A stretch of DNA of 33,451 nucleotides from Minwuia thermotolerans (lineage in GTDB: Bacteria; Pseudomonadota; Alphaproteobacteria; Minwuiales; Minwuiaceae): NCBI GenBank assembly GCA_021604565.1, contig BQJF01000047.1, forward strand, positions 1-33,451, in the 5' to 3' direction. Below are positions 1 to 7,566 of the stretch, piece by piece. The position numbers and the translations under genes are program-made. The notes beneath the pieces were generated by a model. The model was given only the letters and a program-made list of their open reading frames with translations, was not told the origin of the DNA and did no database searches. How positions within the stretch are numbered: the first letter of the stretch is position 1; the number at the start of each line of letters is the position of its first letter.

Positions 1-92
1 GTCGCGGTGAGCCCGTCGATACCGAGCGACGTCAATGCCTCCCGGACCTCGTCGAGCTTGAATGGCTTGATGACAGCCATGACGAGTTTCAT
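1..92 (-). CDS. glnK: PII nitrogen regulatory protein, GlnK/GlnB family (N-terminal part, runs off the left edge)
   Basis: About 30 codons read leftward from an ATG at 92-90. The peptide starts [20 protein letters not shown] and continues [11 protein letters not shown], which is the first beta strand and helix of PII trimeric signal proteins. These proteins sense 2-oxoglutarate, ATP/ADP and, through uridylylation, glutamine, and they control AmtB, glutamine synthetase and NtrB. An AGAGG ribosome-binding site lies just upstream of the ATG. The T-loop and its uridylylation tyrosine lie outside the window. The [13 protein letters not shown] opening looks more like alphaproteobacterial GlnK (usually next to amtB) than GlnB (usually next to glnA), but the deciding neighbour is not visible. 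The family is secure; the GlnK assignment is inference. Confidence 0.85.
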   Translation of the reverse strand, partial: MKLVMAVIKPFKLDEVREALTSLGIDGLTA

Positions 93-150
93 GCGCCAAC
101 CTCTTCTGGACAGTTACTGGATGCCAACGGGCACCCCTCGATGCCCATGG

Positions 151-170
151 GTTTCAAGCCCTGTGCCGGA
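151..170 (-). promoter_or_regulatory. Possible sigma-54-type promoter of the PII gene
   Basis: On the minus strand the sequence CGGCACA-N4-TTGAA resembles the -24/-12 consensus TGGCACG-N4-TTGCA. The GG doublet is at 167-166, followed by 10 bases and then GA where nearly all sigma-54 promoters have GC. It would place the transcript start about 50 bases before the PII ATG. Sigma-54/NtrC control is usual for glnK genes, but the missing C at -12 makes this weak. Confidence 0.28.
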
Positions 171-273
171 ATCAGGATGGTTCAGGAAATCATTTATTTT
201 CAGTATGTTAATGAATCCGAGCGACAGGATCGCTCAATTGCCAGGCAGGAATATGCACAAAAATAAGGCATAC

Positions 274-304
274 AAAAACAGGCGTCGAAAAAATGCCTGT
301 TTTT
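274..304. terminator. Bidirectional intrinsic terminator
   Basis: A perfect 10-base inverted repeat (AAAAACAGGC at 274-283, GCCTGTTTTT at 295-304) encloses an 11-base loop. Each strand ends in a T run, so the hairpin can act in both directions. It lies 15 bases after the stop of the minus-strand lipoprotein gene and so closes the amidase-to-lipoprotein gene set; it also insulates the PII gene promoter. Confidence 0.8.
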
Positions 305-319
305 TGATCAATTGAGGAT

Positions 320-730
320 CTACTGCAGAGAGACCTTAGCCAGTTGCCTGTCGGCACAGTCCTGATCGACCCTGGAAACGACACCCGAGACCTCGATTGC
401 CTCCACCGCATCGCCCGCGCCGACCATCGCCAGCGCGACACACTGACCGCGCCGGAACTGCAGCAGGCTGCCTTGCCCCTCGCTCAGTTCCAGGTCCGGC
501 TGACCCAGCCACGCCACCAGATCCCTGCGGCTCGCACCAATGAAGGCCAAGGCCGGTCGCTGCGGCGCACCCGCGACTGCGGGCGGAGGAGCCACGCTCG
601 GACTGCCGGTCGTACCGGAGATCGCATCCGGCAAGCGCGCCGGTTCCGGCGCATCACCTGACAGCGTTCCCGTATCCGCGCAGCCGGCGAGCAACCCCGC
701 CATCAACGCACCGGCCAGAATTCTCAGCAC
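320..730 (-). CDS. Small outer-membrane-type lipoprotein, function unknown
   Basis: A 136-residue protein. I place the start at the GTG at 730, 7 bases after the bactofilin stop. This start gives a clean lipoprotein signal: VLRIL, hydrophobic residues, then the lipobox LLAGC with the lipidated Cys at 17. An upstream in-frame start would bury the signal behind about 45 unlikely residues. A Pro/Ala-rich linker follows. The C-terminal half contains GASRRDLVAWLGQPDLELSEG and later a lone Cys in RRGQCVAL. This resembles the short GxP-EG lipoproteins of alphaproteobacteria that recall SmpA/BamE-type domains; that resemblance is from memory. It is last in the set with bactofilin, EI24 protein and amidase, so an envelope role is likely. 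The exact function is unknown. Confidence 0.72.
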   Translation of the reverse strand: MLRILAGALMAGLLAGCADTGTLSGDAPEPARLPDAISGTTGSPSVAPPPAVAGAPQRPALAFIGASRRDLVAWLGQPDLELSEGQGSLLQFRRGQCVALAMVGAGDAVEAIEVSGVVSRVDQDCADRQLAKVSLQ

Positions 731-737
731 GCGCCGG

Positions 738-1265
738 TCACCCCGTTGCCTGCCGCGACTGCACCAGTTGCGGTTCGATGGAGCGGATCTCCCCATCCAG
801 CCTGCCACCCGGTTCGATCTCGATCTCAGCATAGGATATTTGGCCGCTGACACGACCTCCGGCACGGATGTGCAGCCGTCCGCGCACTGTCAGCGCGCCT
901 TCGAAACGCCCGCTGATCTCGGCTGACTGAACCTCGGCACTGCCTTTCAGTATGCCGCTCTGCGAAACTTCGAAGGCCTTGCAGTCCGTCAGCGCCGCCT
1001 CGGCGAAGCCGTGTATGAGGACATGCTCACAATTGCCGATCTCGCCCTTCATGCGAATTTCGCGACCGACGACAAGTTTCTTGGGTTCGGCATTCACCTT
1101 GTCATGCTCCTGACTGACGGCTGTGAATGAACTCGGGGCCGGGCGGGTACTGACCGCACGATGATCGGCGCGAAATCCGCCCCGATTGTCCTCGCGCTTC
1201 GGCAACCCGCTATCGGCCTTTTCGTCACCGGACCCGTCCGGCGTCTCGTTACGGTTCTTGAACAC
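738..1265 (-). CDS. Bactofilin family cytoskeletal protein
   Basis: A 175-residue protein beginning at a GTG (1265) with AGGGA 6 bases upstream. Residues 1-60 are a charged, disordered tail. Residues about 62-163 form the bactofilin (DUF583) beta-helix core, with short repeated strands such as GREIRMKGEIGNCEHVLIHG and ILKGSAEVQSAEISGRFEGA. A short tail follows. Bactofilins polymerise without nucleotide and place cell-wall enzymes, stalk synthesis or flagellar/chromosome factors at particular sites; several are membrane associated. This copy is longer at the N-terminus than minimal bactofilins. It lies 27 bases after the EI24-type gene and 7 bases before the lipoprotein gene, which suggests one transcript. 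No M23 peptidase gene, a common partner, is next to it. Confidence 0.93.
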   Translation of the reverse strand: MFKNRNETPDGSGDEKADSGLPKREDNRGGFRADHRAVSTRPAPSSFTAVSQEHDKVNAEPKKLVVGREIRMKGEIGNCEHVLIHGFAEAALTDCKAFEVSQSGILKGSAEVQSAEISGRFEGALTVRGRLHIRAGGRVSGQISYAEIEIEPGGRLDGEIRSIEPQLVQSRQATG

Positions 1266-1292
1266 AGCTTTCCCTGTTCTTCAGCCCCTGCA

Positions 1293-2042
1293 TCAGCGGA
1301 CAGGCGTGCTGTCCCGCGCAGTGACGATTCGCCCCCGACGACCCAATTCCTTGTAAACATGCACCATCATTGCCGCAGCCGCTACCGGCACGAGCAGGTT
1401 GAGAAACGGAATTGTGAGCCCCAACGCAATCAGGGCACCCGCCAGGAAGCACACGGTGCCGTTGCGCCGACGCGTTGTGAACACCGCGCCCTCGTCCAGA
1501 TGCCGGTAGCCCACCAGCTCGAAATATTCCCGTCCCAGGAAATAGCCGTTCACGCCGTAGTAGAGGATCAGGTTCAGCGGCGGCAGGAACAGGCCGATCA
1601 GATAGAGCGGCATCAGCAGGATGTTGATGAAGACCACCAGCAGCGTGAACTGCAGTGTCCGCCGCATCGACGGCCAGAAGGCAGGCTCCTTCCCCGGTGC
1701 GTCCATCGGATAGTGCCGTTTCTCCACGGCCAGCGATGCCTCATCGAGAAAGATGGAGGACAACCCGGTGAAGACCGCCGGAAAGATCGCCCACATCAGG
1801 CCGATCACGCCCAGCATGACACTGGCCTCCAGGAATCCCCGCAGCCAGCTCACGACAATGCTCGGAAGCCAGGAAACGTCGAAATTCAGGAAGTAGTCGA
1901 CGACCAGCCACGCCAGTCCGCCCGCGATTGCATAGGCCACGAGGGCCAGCAGCAGTGTTCGCCAGAAGATACGGCGCAGTGCCCGGTCGGCCAGGATCTG
2001 GGTCAGGCCCTTCAGGCCGCCGGAAATGATGGTTCCAAGCAT
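1293..2042 (-). CDS. EI24-domain (CysZ-like) integral membrane protein
   Basis: A 249-residue protein with four hydrophobic stretches (about 28-52, 66-99, 130-168 and 198-228). The DEASLAVEKRHYPMDAPG loop and the GYFLGREYFELVGYRHLDEG segment are typical of the EI24/DUF540 family that includes the sulfate transporter CysZ. Members are predicted inner-membrane proteins; most alphaproteobacterial ones are uncharacterised, so I do not assert sulfate transport. No cys gene is nearby. Its ATG overlaps the amidase stop by one base (TGATG), indicating translational coupling. Confidence 0.82.
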   Translation of the reverse strand: MLGTIISGGLKGLTQILADRALRRIFWRTLLLALVAYAIAGGLAWLVVDYFLNFDVSWLPSIVVSWLRGFLEASVMLGVIGLMWAIFPAVFTGLSSIFLDEASLAVEKRHYPMDAPGKEPAFWPSMRRTLQFTLLVVFINILLMPLYLIGLFLPPLNLILYYGVNGYFLGREYFELVGYRHLDEGAVFTTRRRNGTVCFLAGALIALGLTIPFLNLLVPVAAAAMMVHVYKELGRRGRIVTARDSTPVR

Positions 2043-3457
2043 CAGTGCCTCACAATCGGATCAATCGGCAGACGGTCACGCAGGCCGGCGGCATCTTCGA
2101 AGTGGCGCGCCATGCCGAGCAGATTTGCCTCATCCCTGGGTCCCGCCACAAGCTGCAGTCCCAGCGGCAGCCCCTCGGCGGTGAAGCCGCAGGGAACCGA
2201 GATCGCGGGACAGGTGGTCAGGCTGATGGCGAACGTCATCAGCAGCCATGAGACATAGCTGTCGAACGTCTGGCCATCCAGCTCCTCCAGATACCGTACC
2301 TCGACAGGGAAAGGCGGTGTGTTCACGGTTGGCAGGACGATCAGGTCCACGGTGTCGAACTGCCGCACGAAACGCTGATAGAGGTCGCCCCGCGCCCGCT
2401 CCGCCCGACCGATGTCATCCGCTGTCAGTGCCATGCCCTTCTCGATGTTCCAGACCACTTCCGGCTTCAGCCTGTCGCGGTGCCGGGCAAGCGTCTCAGC
2501 GTGGTCACCCGCAAACTGCGCCGCCCGCAATGTCTGGAACATGGGCTCTGCGTCGCTGAATTCCATGTCCAGCGGCACGATCTCCGTGCCCATGTCCGTA
2601 AAGATCTTCAGCGCGGCCAGGGTTCCTGCACGAACCGCCGGGTGAACGGGGGATGCCCCCAGATCCATGGAGAACGCGATGCGACGCGGGGGCCGGACAC
2701 TGCCTAGGACGGACTGGAAACTGCGCGACGGTCGCGGCAGGGAAATCGGGTCGCGATCGTGGATACCCCCCAGCGCATCCAGGAACAGCGCAATATCCCC
2801 GACGGTGCGTGCAATCGGCCCATCGACCCAGTTCGGATTGAACGGCAGCGGCACCGGTCCGCGCGGCACCCGCCCAGGACTGGGTCGCAGGCCGACACAA
2901 CCGCAGAAGCTTGCCGGAATGCGCAGTGAACCGCCCAGATCACCGCCGTGGGCCAGCCAGGCCTCCCCCGTCGTGACCGCCACCGCCGAGCCGCCCGATG
3001 AACCGCCGGGCGTCAGTGCCGTGTTCCAGGGATTGCGCGTGATGCCGAAGACGTCGTTGAAGGTCTGCGCGCCTGCGCCGAACTCGGGCGTGTTCGACTT
3101 GGCAATGATCGACGCTGCCCGTCCCTCCAGCCGCGTGACCAGCATGTCACTGGCCTGCGGCACATGGTCTGCAAAGACAGAAGACCCGAAGGTGGTGCGC
3201 ACACCCGCCACTGCTGTCAGGTCCTTGATGACGATAGGCAGCCCGAACAGGTGTCCCGGATCGTCGCCCGCGGGACGCGGCAGGTTCAGCGCCCGCTCCC
3301 GCGCACGATCAAGACAGAGTGTCGGCAGCGCATTGACCGATGGCTCCACAGCCGCGATGCGCGCCGCCGCAGCGTCGATCAGTTCCAGCGGCGTGACATC
3401 GCCGTTCCGCAGGCGACTCACCGCCTCCACAGCAGTCCAGCGATGGTATTCGGTCAT
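2042..3457 (-). CDS. Amidase signature family hydrolase
   Basis: A 471-residue protein starting at the ATG at 3457; a longer in-frame reading to 3571 would overlap the divergent kinase gene and lacks family similarity. The amidase signature is intact. The Ser-cisSer-Lys triad maps to Lys78 (LPIVIKD), Ser153 in TPGGSSGGSAVAV and the nucleophile Ser177 in GGDLGGSLRIPAS. The 75- and 24-residue spacings fit the family. The enzymes hydrolyse amide bonds; substrates range from aryl and aliphatic amides to glutamine in GatA. GatA itself is unlikely, because there is no gatB or gatC and the GGDLGGS variant differs from the usual G(T/S)D(T/I)GGS. The last base of its stop is shared with the ATG of the EI24-type gene. 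Confidence 0.9.
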   Translation of the reverse strand: MTEYHRWTAVEAVSRLRNGDVTPLELIDAAAARIAAVEPSVNALPTLCLDRARERALNLPRPAGDDPGHLFGLPIVIKDLTAVAGVRTTFGSSVFADHVPQASDMLVTRLEGRAASIIAKSNTPEFGAGAQTFNDVFGITRNPWNTALTPGGSSGGSAVAVTTGEAWLAHGGDLGGSLRIPASFCGCVGLRPSPGRVPRGPVPLPFNPNWVDGPIARTVGDIALFLDALGGIHDRDPISLPRPSRSFQSVLGSVRPPRRIAFSMDLGASPVHPAVRAGTLAALKIFTDMGTEIVPLDMEFSDAEPMFQTLRAAQFAGDHAETLARHRDRLKPEVVWNIEKGMALTADDIGRAERARGDLYQRFVRQFDTVDLIVLPTVNTPPFPVEVRYLEELDGQTFDSYVSWLLMTFAISLTTCPAISVPCGFTAEGLPLGLQLVAGPRDEANLLGMARHFEDAAGLRDRLPIDPIVRH

Positions 3458-3540
3458 GATTCGATCAGTTTGCGTCAGCCCCCGAACCGTGTAAACCGGC
3501 CCTGAAACTGGCTGAACAATGACGAGCGGAGAACATCGGG

Positions 3541-4527
3541 ATGACCGAACCGACCCTGGACGTGGTGGCACTGGGCAATGCCATCGTCGATGTCCTGAGC
3601 AACGCGGACGACGCCTTTCTGGCCGAACGCGACCTCGCCAAGGGTGGCATGCAGCTGATCGACCAGGATCAGGCGACCACCCTCTACAGGGCGATGGGGC
3701 CGGGAGTGGAACATTCAGGCGGATCCGCCGCCAATACCGCCGTTGGCGTCGCGGCGCTCGGCGGTCGTTCGGCCTTCATCGGCCGGGTGCAGGACGATCA
3801 GCTTGGAGAGGTCTTCGCCCATGACATCCGCGCCGCCGGTGTCACCTATACGACCCCGGCGGCGAAGCCCGGTCCCGCCACGGCCCGCTGCCTGATCCTG
3901 GTGACACCCGATGCGCAGCGCACCATGAACACGTTCCTGGGCGCGAGCGCGGAGATCGGCCCCGAGGATGTGGATGCCGACCTGGTGGCAAGCGGACGCA
4001 TCACCTACCTGGAGGGCTACCTCTGGGACCAGCCACTGGCCAAGCAGGCCATGCGCCGTGCCGCCGATGTTGCCCGGGATGCCGGGCGCCAAGTGGCCAT
4101 GAGCCTGTCGGACGCCTTCTGCGTTGACCGGCACCGCGACGAGTTCCGCGGCCTGGTGGAAGGCCCGCTGGACATTGTCTTCGCCAACGAGGCGGAGATC
4201 ATGTCGCTCTATCAGACCGACAGCTTCGAAACCGCGCTCGACGCCGTACGCGGCAAGGTGCAACTGGCCGTGCTGACCCGCAGCGAGAAGGGATGCGTCA
4301 TCGTTGCGCCGGACGGAGTGCATGAGGTGCCTGCCACCCCACCGACCGCGCTGGTGGACACCACGGGTGCAGGCGACCTGTTCGCGGCCGGATTTCTTCA
4401 GGGCATCACCTCCGGTCGCGGCCTGGTCGACGCGGGACGGATCGGCGCCGTGGCGGCAGCGGAAATCATCAGTCACTATGGTGCCCGGCCGGAAGCTGAT
4501 CTGAAGCAGCTCGTGACCGGTATCTGA
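3541..4527 (+). CDS. PfkB-family carbohydrate/adenosine kinase
   Basis: A 328-residue cytoplasmic kinase. The N-terminal PfkB signature is the GGSAANTAVG segment at 60-69, which binds sugar. The C-terminal signature is DTTGAGDLFAAGFL from 273, where Asp279 is the catalytic base and the GAG forms the anion hole. The protein matches the alphaproteobacterial group usually annotated as adenosine kinase, with the opening LDVVALGNAIVDVL and TFLGAS in the lid region. Adenosine salvage is therefore the best guess, but ribokinase- or inosine-type substrates cannot be excluded. The start has GGAGA 8 bases upstream. It is divergent from the amidase across 83 bases and 31 bases ahead of the cyclase gene, so possibly co-transcribed with it. 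Confidence 0.88.
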   Translation: MTEPTLDVVALGNAIVDVLSNADDAFLAERDLAKGGMQLIDQDQATTLYRAMGPGVEHSGGSAANTAVGVAALGGRSAFIGRVQDDQLGEVFAHDIRAAGVTYTTPAAKPGPATARCLILVTPDAQRTMNTFLGASAEIGPEDVDADLVASGRITYLEGYLWDQPLAKQAMRRAADVARDAGRQVAMSLSDAFCVDRHRDEFRGLVEGPLDIVFANEAEIMSLYQTDSFETALDAVRGKVQLAVLTRSEKGCVIVAPDGVHEVPATPPTALVDTTGAGDLFAAGFLQGITSGRGLVDAGRIGAVAAAEIISHYGARPEADLKQLVTGI

Positions 4528-4558
4528 CAGACGCTCTGACCGGACGGTAGAATCGGGT

Positions 4559-6260
4559 ATGCAAACCATCAGCAGGATCAGACTGATCTCCGGACTGGTC
4601 CTGTTCGCGTTCGTCGCCACGCATCTGCTGAACCACGCACTGGGCATCATCTCCCTGCCCGCCATGGAGATGGGACGGGAAGTCTTCCTGTTCCTCTGGC
4701 GCTCCACCATCGGCACGATCGTCGTCATCGGCGCGACGGCGGCACACATGCTGCTTGCCGTTGTCGCGGTCTACCGCAGGCGCATCTGGGAAGGCATCTC
4801 CATCGGTGAGGTGGTGCAGATCGTCACCGGGTTCGCACTGCCCCCCCCTGCTGGCCCTGCATCTGCTGGCCAACCGGGGCCTGCATGAGGTCTACGGACT
4901 GGACGACACCTATGCCTGGGTCCTGATGGCCCTCTGGCATCTCGATCCGATCCAGGGCCTGCAACAGGCCTTTGTCGCGATCCTGGCCTGGACCCATGGC
5001 TGCATCGGCATCCATCTCTGGCTGCGGCTGAAGAAGTGGTACCAGCCCTGCATCCCCAGCCTCTATACCGCCGCGCTGCTGACCGTGATCCTGTCGCTGG
5101 TCGGCTTCGTCAATGGCGGGCAGGAGGTCGTGACGCTCTGGGGCGATCCGGTCTGGCGCAGCGCCTATCTGCTGAATACGCAGTTACCCCCGGATGCGGC
5201 CGCCTGGGTCTACGAGACCCGCGATGTCGCCTGGAACGGCATGGTTGGCGCGGTGGCGCTGATCGGTGTCGTGCGGGGCGTGCACCTGCTGGTGGAACGC
5301 CAGCGCAAGCGCATCACCATCACCTATCCGGAGGGCGAGAAGGCAACCGTGCTGCCCGGCATCACGGTGCTGGAGACAAGCCGGCGTGCCGGTGTGTCCC
5401 ACGCGAGTATCTGCGGCGGACGCGGGCGCTGCTCCACCTGTCGGGTCAAGGTGCTGGAGGGTCTGGAGAACTGTCCCGAGCCCGAGGAGATCGAGGCCCG
5501 TGTCCTGCGTCGCCTGTCCGCCGCCCCCGGTGTCCGGCTGGCCTGCCAGTTGCGCCCGACCGGCGACGTCCGGGTCTATCCGCTGCTGCCCGCCCCGGCA
5601 CCGTCACATGCGCCCTACACCAGCGGCGGTGGCGCGGCACGCGGGGCGGAGGAGTGCATTGCTATCCTGTTCGCCGACATTCGCGGCTTCACCGAATTCT
5701 CCCGCCAGAAGCTGCCCTATGACGTCGTCTTCCTGATCAACCAGTACTTCCGTTACATGGGGGAGGCCGTGGAGAAGAACGGCGGCATCCTTGACAAGTT
5801 CATCGGCGATGGCGTCATGGCCCTGTTCGGCGTCGGCAGCACGCCGGAGGAAGGTGCCAGGCAGGCGCTGTCCGCCGCGCGCGCCATGTCCGTGGCACTG
5901 GAGGAGATGAACGAGACCCTGCGTGCCGAACTGGGCCAGCCCCTGCGGATCGGTATCGGCATCGAGATCGGGGACGTCGTGGTCGGTGAAATGGGATACC
6001 GCAATGTCATGTCCGTCACCGCGATCGGCGCCCCGGTGAACGTGGCCAGCCGACTGGAAGACGCGAACAAGGAACATGGCAGCCAGCTCATATTCTCGGA
6101 GGCGGTGGCGGAAGCGGCGGGGCTGGACATGAGCATCTCCCCCTCCCGTCCGGTCAGCATCCGGGGCGATGCGCGCACGGTGCAGGCCCATGTGCTGAAT
6201 GACGCCCGTGCCCTGCCGCCGATTCCCGGCCAGAACAGCAGCGATGGAAAGAAGAAATGA
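4559..6260 (+). CDS. Membrane-anchored cytochrome-b-like / 2Fe-2S ferredoxin / class III adenylate cyclase, interrupted by an apparent frameshift
   Basis: The reading frame from ATG 4559 shifts at a C8 run (4841-4848). With seven C's it becomes one 566-residue protein ending at 6260. Order: six membrane helices (about 8-33, 45-73, 84-108, 132-158, 166-186, 225-245) with His22, His26, His63, His101, His146 and His152 placed like heme ligands in succinate-dehydrogenase-type cytochrome b anchors; a plant-type 2Fe-2S domain (255-340) with Cys285, Cys291, Cys294 and Cys329; then the cyclase domain (366-550). Metal ligands are Asp373 (FADIRGFT) and Asp417 (FIGDG), purine-selecting residues Lys413 and Thr487 (class IIIb pattern), and Asn494/Arg498 for the transition state. 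It should make cAMP under redox or quinone control, as known for rhizobial CyaC. Without correction only 109 residues are made from the first start. Sequencing error, slippage or a true lesion are all possible; both halves look undecayed. Its stop overlaps the next ATG (ATGA). Confidence 0.85.
4841..4848 (+). repeat. C8 homopolymer at the frameshift point of the cyclase gene
   Basis: Eight consecutive C's follow GCACTG. Reading with seven gives the continuous sequence GFALPPLLALHLLANRG through transmembrane helix 3; with eight the frame is lost and the first segment ends at 4888. The total length 4559-6260 is 1702 bases, one more than a multiple of three, consistent with a single extra base. 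Confidence 0.8.
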
Positions 6261-6721
6261 TACCTGATGCCACGCCGGATCGCGCCAGGCTGCGCGACCT
6301 CGCGACCTACCCCCATCGCGTGACCAACACCGTCCGCTTCAGCGATACCGACAAGCTGGGGCATGTGAACAACACCGTGCTGCCGCAGTTCATCGAGGTC
6401 GGACGGGTGACCCTGATCGAGACCCTGCAGCCGGGATCGGATGCCGTCCAGTACTGGGTCGTCGCCCGGCTGGAGGTCGATTACCTGCATGAACTGCACT
6501 TTCCGTCCACCGTCGTGACCGGTACCAGGACGGTTGCCGTGGGCAATACGTCATGGACTGTCGTCACCGGACTGTTCGCGGGGGAGACATGCGTCGCAAC
6601 CGCGCGTACAGTGCTGGTCCACGCGAAGGACGGAAAGAGCATGCCGCCGCCTGCGGAATTCCGCGCTGCATTGCATCAGGATCACGCCGCAGCGGTTGAC
6701 ACGACGGGGGGCGGGGGCTAA
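6257..6721 (+). CDS. Hotdog-fold acyl-CoA thioesterase (4HBT/YbgC type)
   Basis: A 154-residue protein with the thioesterase motif RFSDTDKLGHVNNTVLPQFIE; Asp32 and the GHVNN turn at 35-39 correspond to the active site of 4-hydroxybenzoyl-CoA thioesterase and YbgC. These enzymes hydrolyse acyl-CoA thioesters and act as homo-oligomers in the cytoplasm. Family members tied to tol-pal genes are YbgC, but no tol genes are here, so the substrate is unknown. The ATG overlaps the cyclase stop in an ATGA, so the two are probably translationally coupled. The C-terminal tail is low complexity (DTTGGGG), and its coding DNA doubles as the rplU promoter. Confidence 0.85.
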   Translation: MIPDATPDRARLRDLATYPHRVTNTVRFSDTDKLGHVNNTVLPQFIEVGRVTLIETLQPGSDAVQYWVVARLEVDYLHELHFPSTVVTGTRTVAVGNTSWTVVTGLFAGETCVATARTVLVHAKDGKSMPPPAEFRAALHQDHAAAVDTTGGGG

Positions 6722-6724
6722 TAA
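6696..6724 (+). promoter_or_regulatory. Sigma-70-type promoter for rplU-rpmA
   Basis: TTGACA (6696-6701) and TAATAA (6719-6724) are separated by exactly 17 bases, a near-consensus housekeeping promoter. The -35 box lies inside the thioesterase gene and the -10 box begins with that gene's TAA stop codon. The spacer is unusually G-rich (runs of six and five G). The transcript would start near 6731, leaving a leader of about 120 bases before the L21 start; I see no convincing structure in that leader. Confidence 0.75.
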
Positions 6725-6852
6725 GCGCCGCTCGCGTCCCGGGGAAGTTCCACGGGCTGCCCTGACGCGTCCAGATTATCGTTTGCCGGACCAGTATCCT
6801 TCCATGGACAGGCTGTTCCGGTGTCACGCTTGAGAAGACCGGATACAAAGTC

Positions 6853-7167
6853 ATGCACGCAGTCATCAAGACCGGCGGAAAACAGTATCGCGTTGCCGAG
6901 GGCGATGTGCTGGAGCTCGAGAAGCTCGAAGGCGCACCGGGCGACGCCATTTCATTCGATGAAGTTCTCGCCGTTGGCGATGGCGCAGACATGAAGATCG
7001 GTGCGCCGGTCGTCGATGGCGCGTCCGTCAAGGCGGAAGTCGTGGATCAGGCCCGCGGCGACAAGATCATCATCTTCAAGAAGAAGCGTCGGCATAACTA
7101 TCGTCGCCGCAACGGTCACCGCCAGTATCTGACGGTTGTCCGTGTGACGGGCATCGAAGCGGGCTGA
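6853..7167 (+). CDS. rplU: 50S ribosomal protein L21
   Basis: A 104-residue protein, the usual bacterial size. It opens [14 protein letters not shown] and has the conserved basic patch [20 protein letters not shown] followed by [10 protein letters not shown], which binds 23S rRNA. It is followed at 57 bases by rpmA and then obgE, the standard bacterial trio. Transcription is probably from the strong promoter at 6696-6724. Confidence 0.98.
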   Translation: MHAVIKTGGKQYRVAEGDVLELEKLEGAPGDAISFDEVLAVGDGADMKIGAPVVDGASVKAEVVDQARGDKIIIFKKKRRHNYRRRNGHRQYLTVVRVTGIEAG

Positions 7168-7224
7168 GGCCCCCGGGCTGTCAGCAGCCCGGCATGAAAC
7201 AGCGCAGCAGCGGAGACTTCCGGT

Positions 7225-7494
7225 ATGGCACATAAAAAGGCAGGCGGCTCATCCCGCAACGGTCGCGACTCAGCCGGTCGTCGGCTTGGTGTGAAGAAGT
7301 ATGGCGGGGAGCACGTGATCCCCGGCAACATCCTGCTGCGTCAGCGCGGCACCAAGTGGTATCCCGGCGAGAATGTCGGCATGGGCAAGGACCACACCCT
7401 GTTCGCGAAGGCGGAGGGCGAAGTGCTCTTCATCGCCGGCGGACGGCGGAACACGATCAACGTCGTGGTCCCGACGGCGGAAGCTGCAGAGTAA
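7225..7494 (+). CDS. rpmA: 50S ribosomal protein L27
   Basis: An 89-residue protein beginning [20 protein letters not shown], the exact N-terminus typical of L27, which reaches toward the peptidyl transferase centre. No N-terminal cleavage extension of the Firmicute type is present. The core [21 protein letters not shown] and [11 protein letters not shown] are conserved. It follows rplU and precedes obgE by 72 bases. Confidence 0.98.
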   Translation: MAHKKAGGSSRNGRDSAGRRLGVKKYGGEHVIPGNILLRQRGTKWYPGENVGMGKDHTLFAKAEGEVLFIAGGRRNTINVVVPTAEAAE

Positions 7495-7496
7495 GG

Positions 7497-7537
7497 CCCG
7501 CCCCAGAATGGACAGGCGGGTGACACAGGCGCCCGCC
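7497..7537 (+). other. Mutually exclusive GC hairpins between rpmA and obgE
   Basis: Three short blocks can pair in two ways: CCCGCC (7497-7502), GGCGGG (7515-7520) and CCCGCC (7532-7537). The middle block can pair with either flank, with loops of 12 and 11 bases. No T run follows, so this is not a classical terminator. It could tune expression of obgE against the ribosomal protein genes, or simply be GC-rich chance. Confidence 0.3.
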
Positions 7538-7566
7538 AGACCGTTCCCAGTCAAGCGGAGCGGCAC

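Noticed and set aside
1161..2258. 365-codon open frame on the plus strand
   Set aside because: Antisense to the EI24-type gene and the end of the amidase; very rich in Gln/His/Arg with no domain.
3457..3571. N-terminal extension of the amidase to 3571
   Set aside because: The extra 38 residues lack family similarity and would overlap the start of the divergent kinase gene.
4518..4556. CCGGT/ACCGG inverted repeat after the kinase gene as a terminator
   Set aside because: The arms are 5 bases with a long loop and no T run, and the cyclase gene starts immediately after; chance is more likely.
4755..6260. Cyclase as an independent 501-residue protein starting at 4755
   Set aside because: The first 30 or so residues in that frame are an out-of-frame reading of helix 2 and its loop; the coherent protein comes from the 4559 frame joined at the C8 run.
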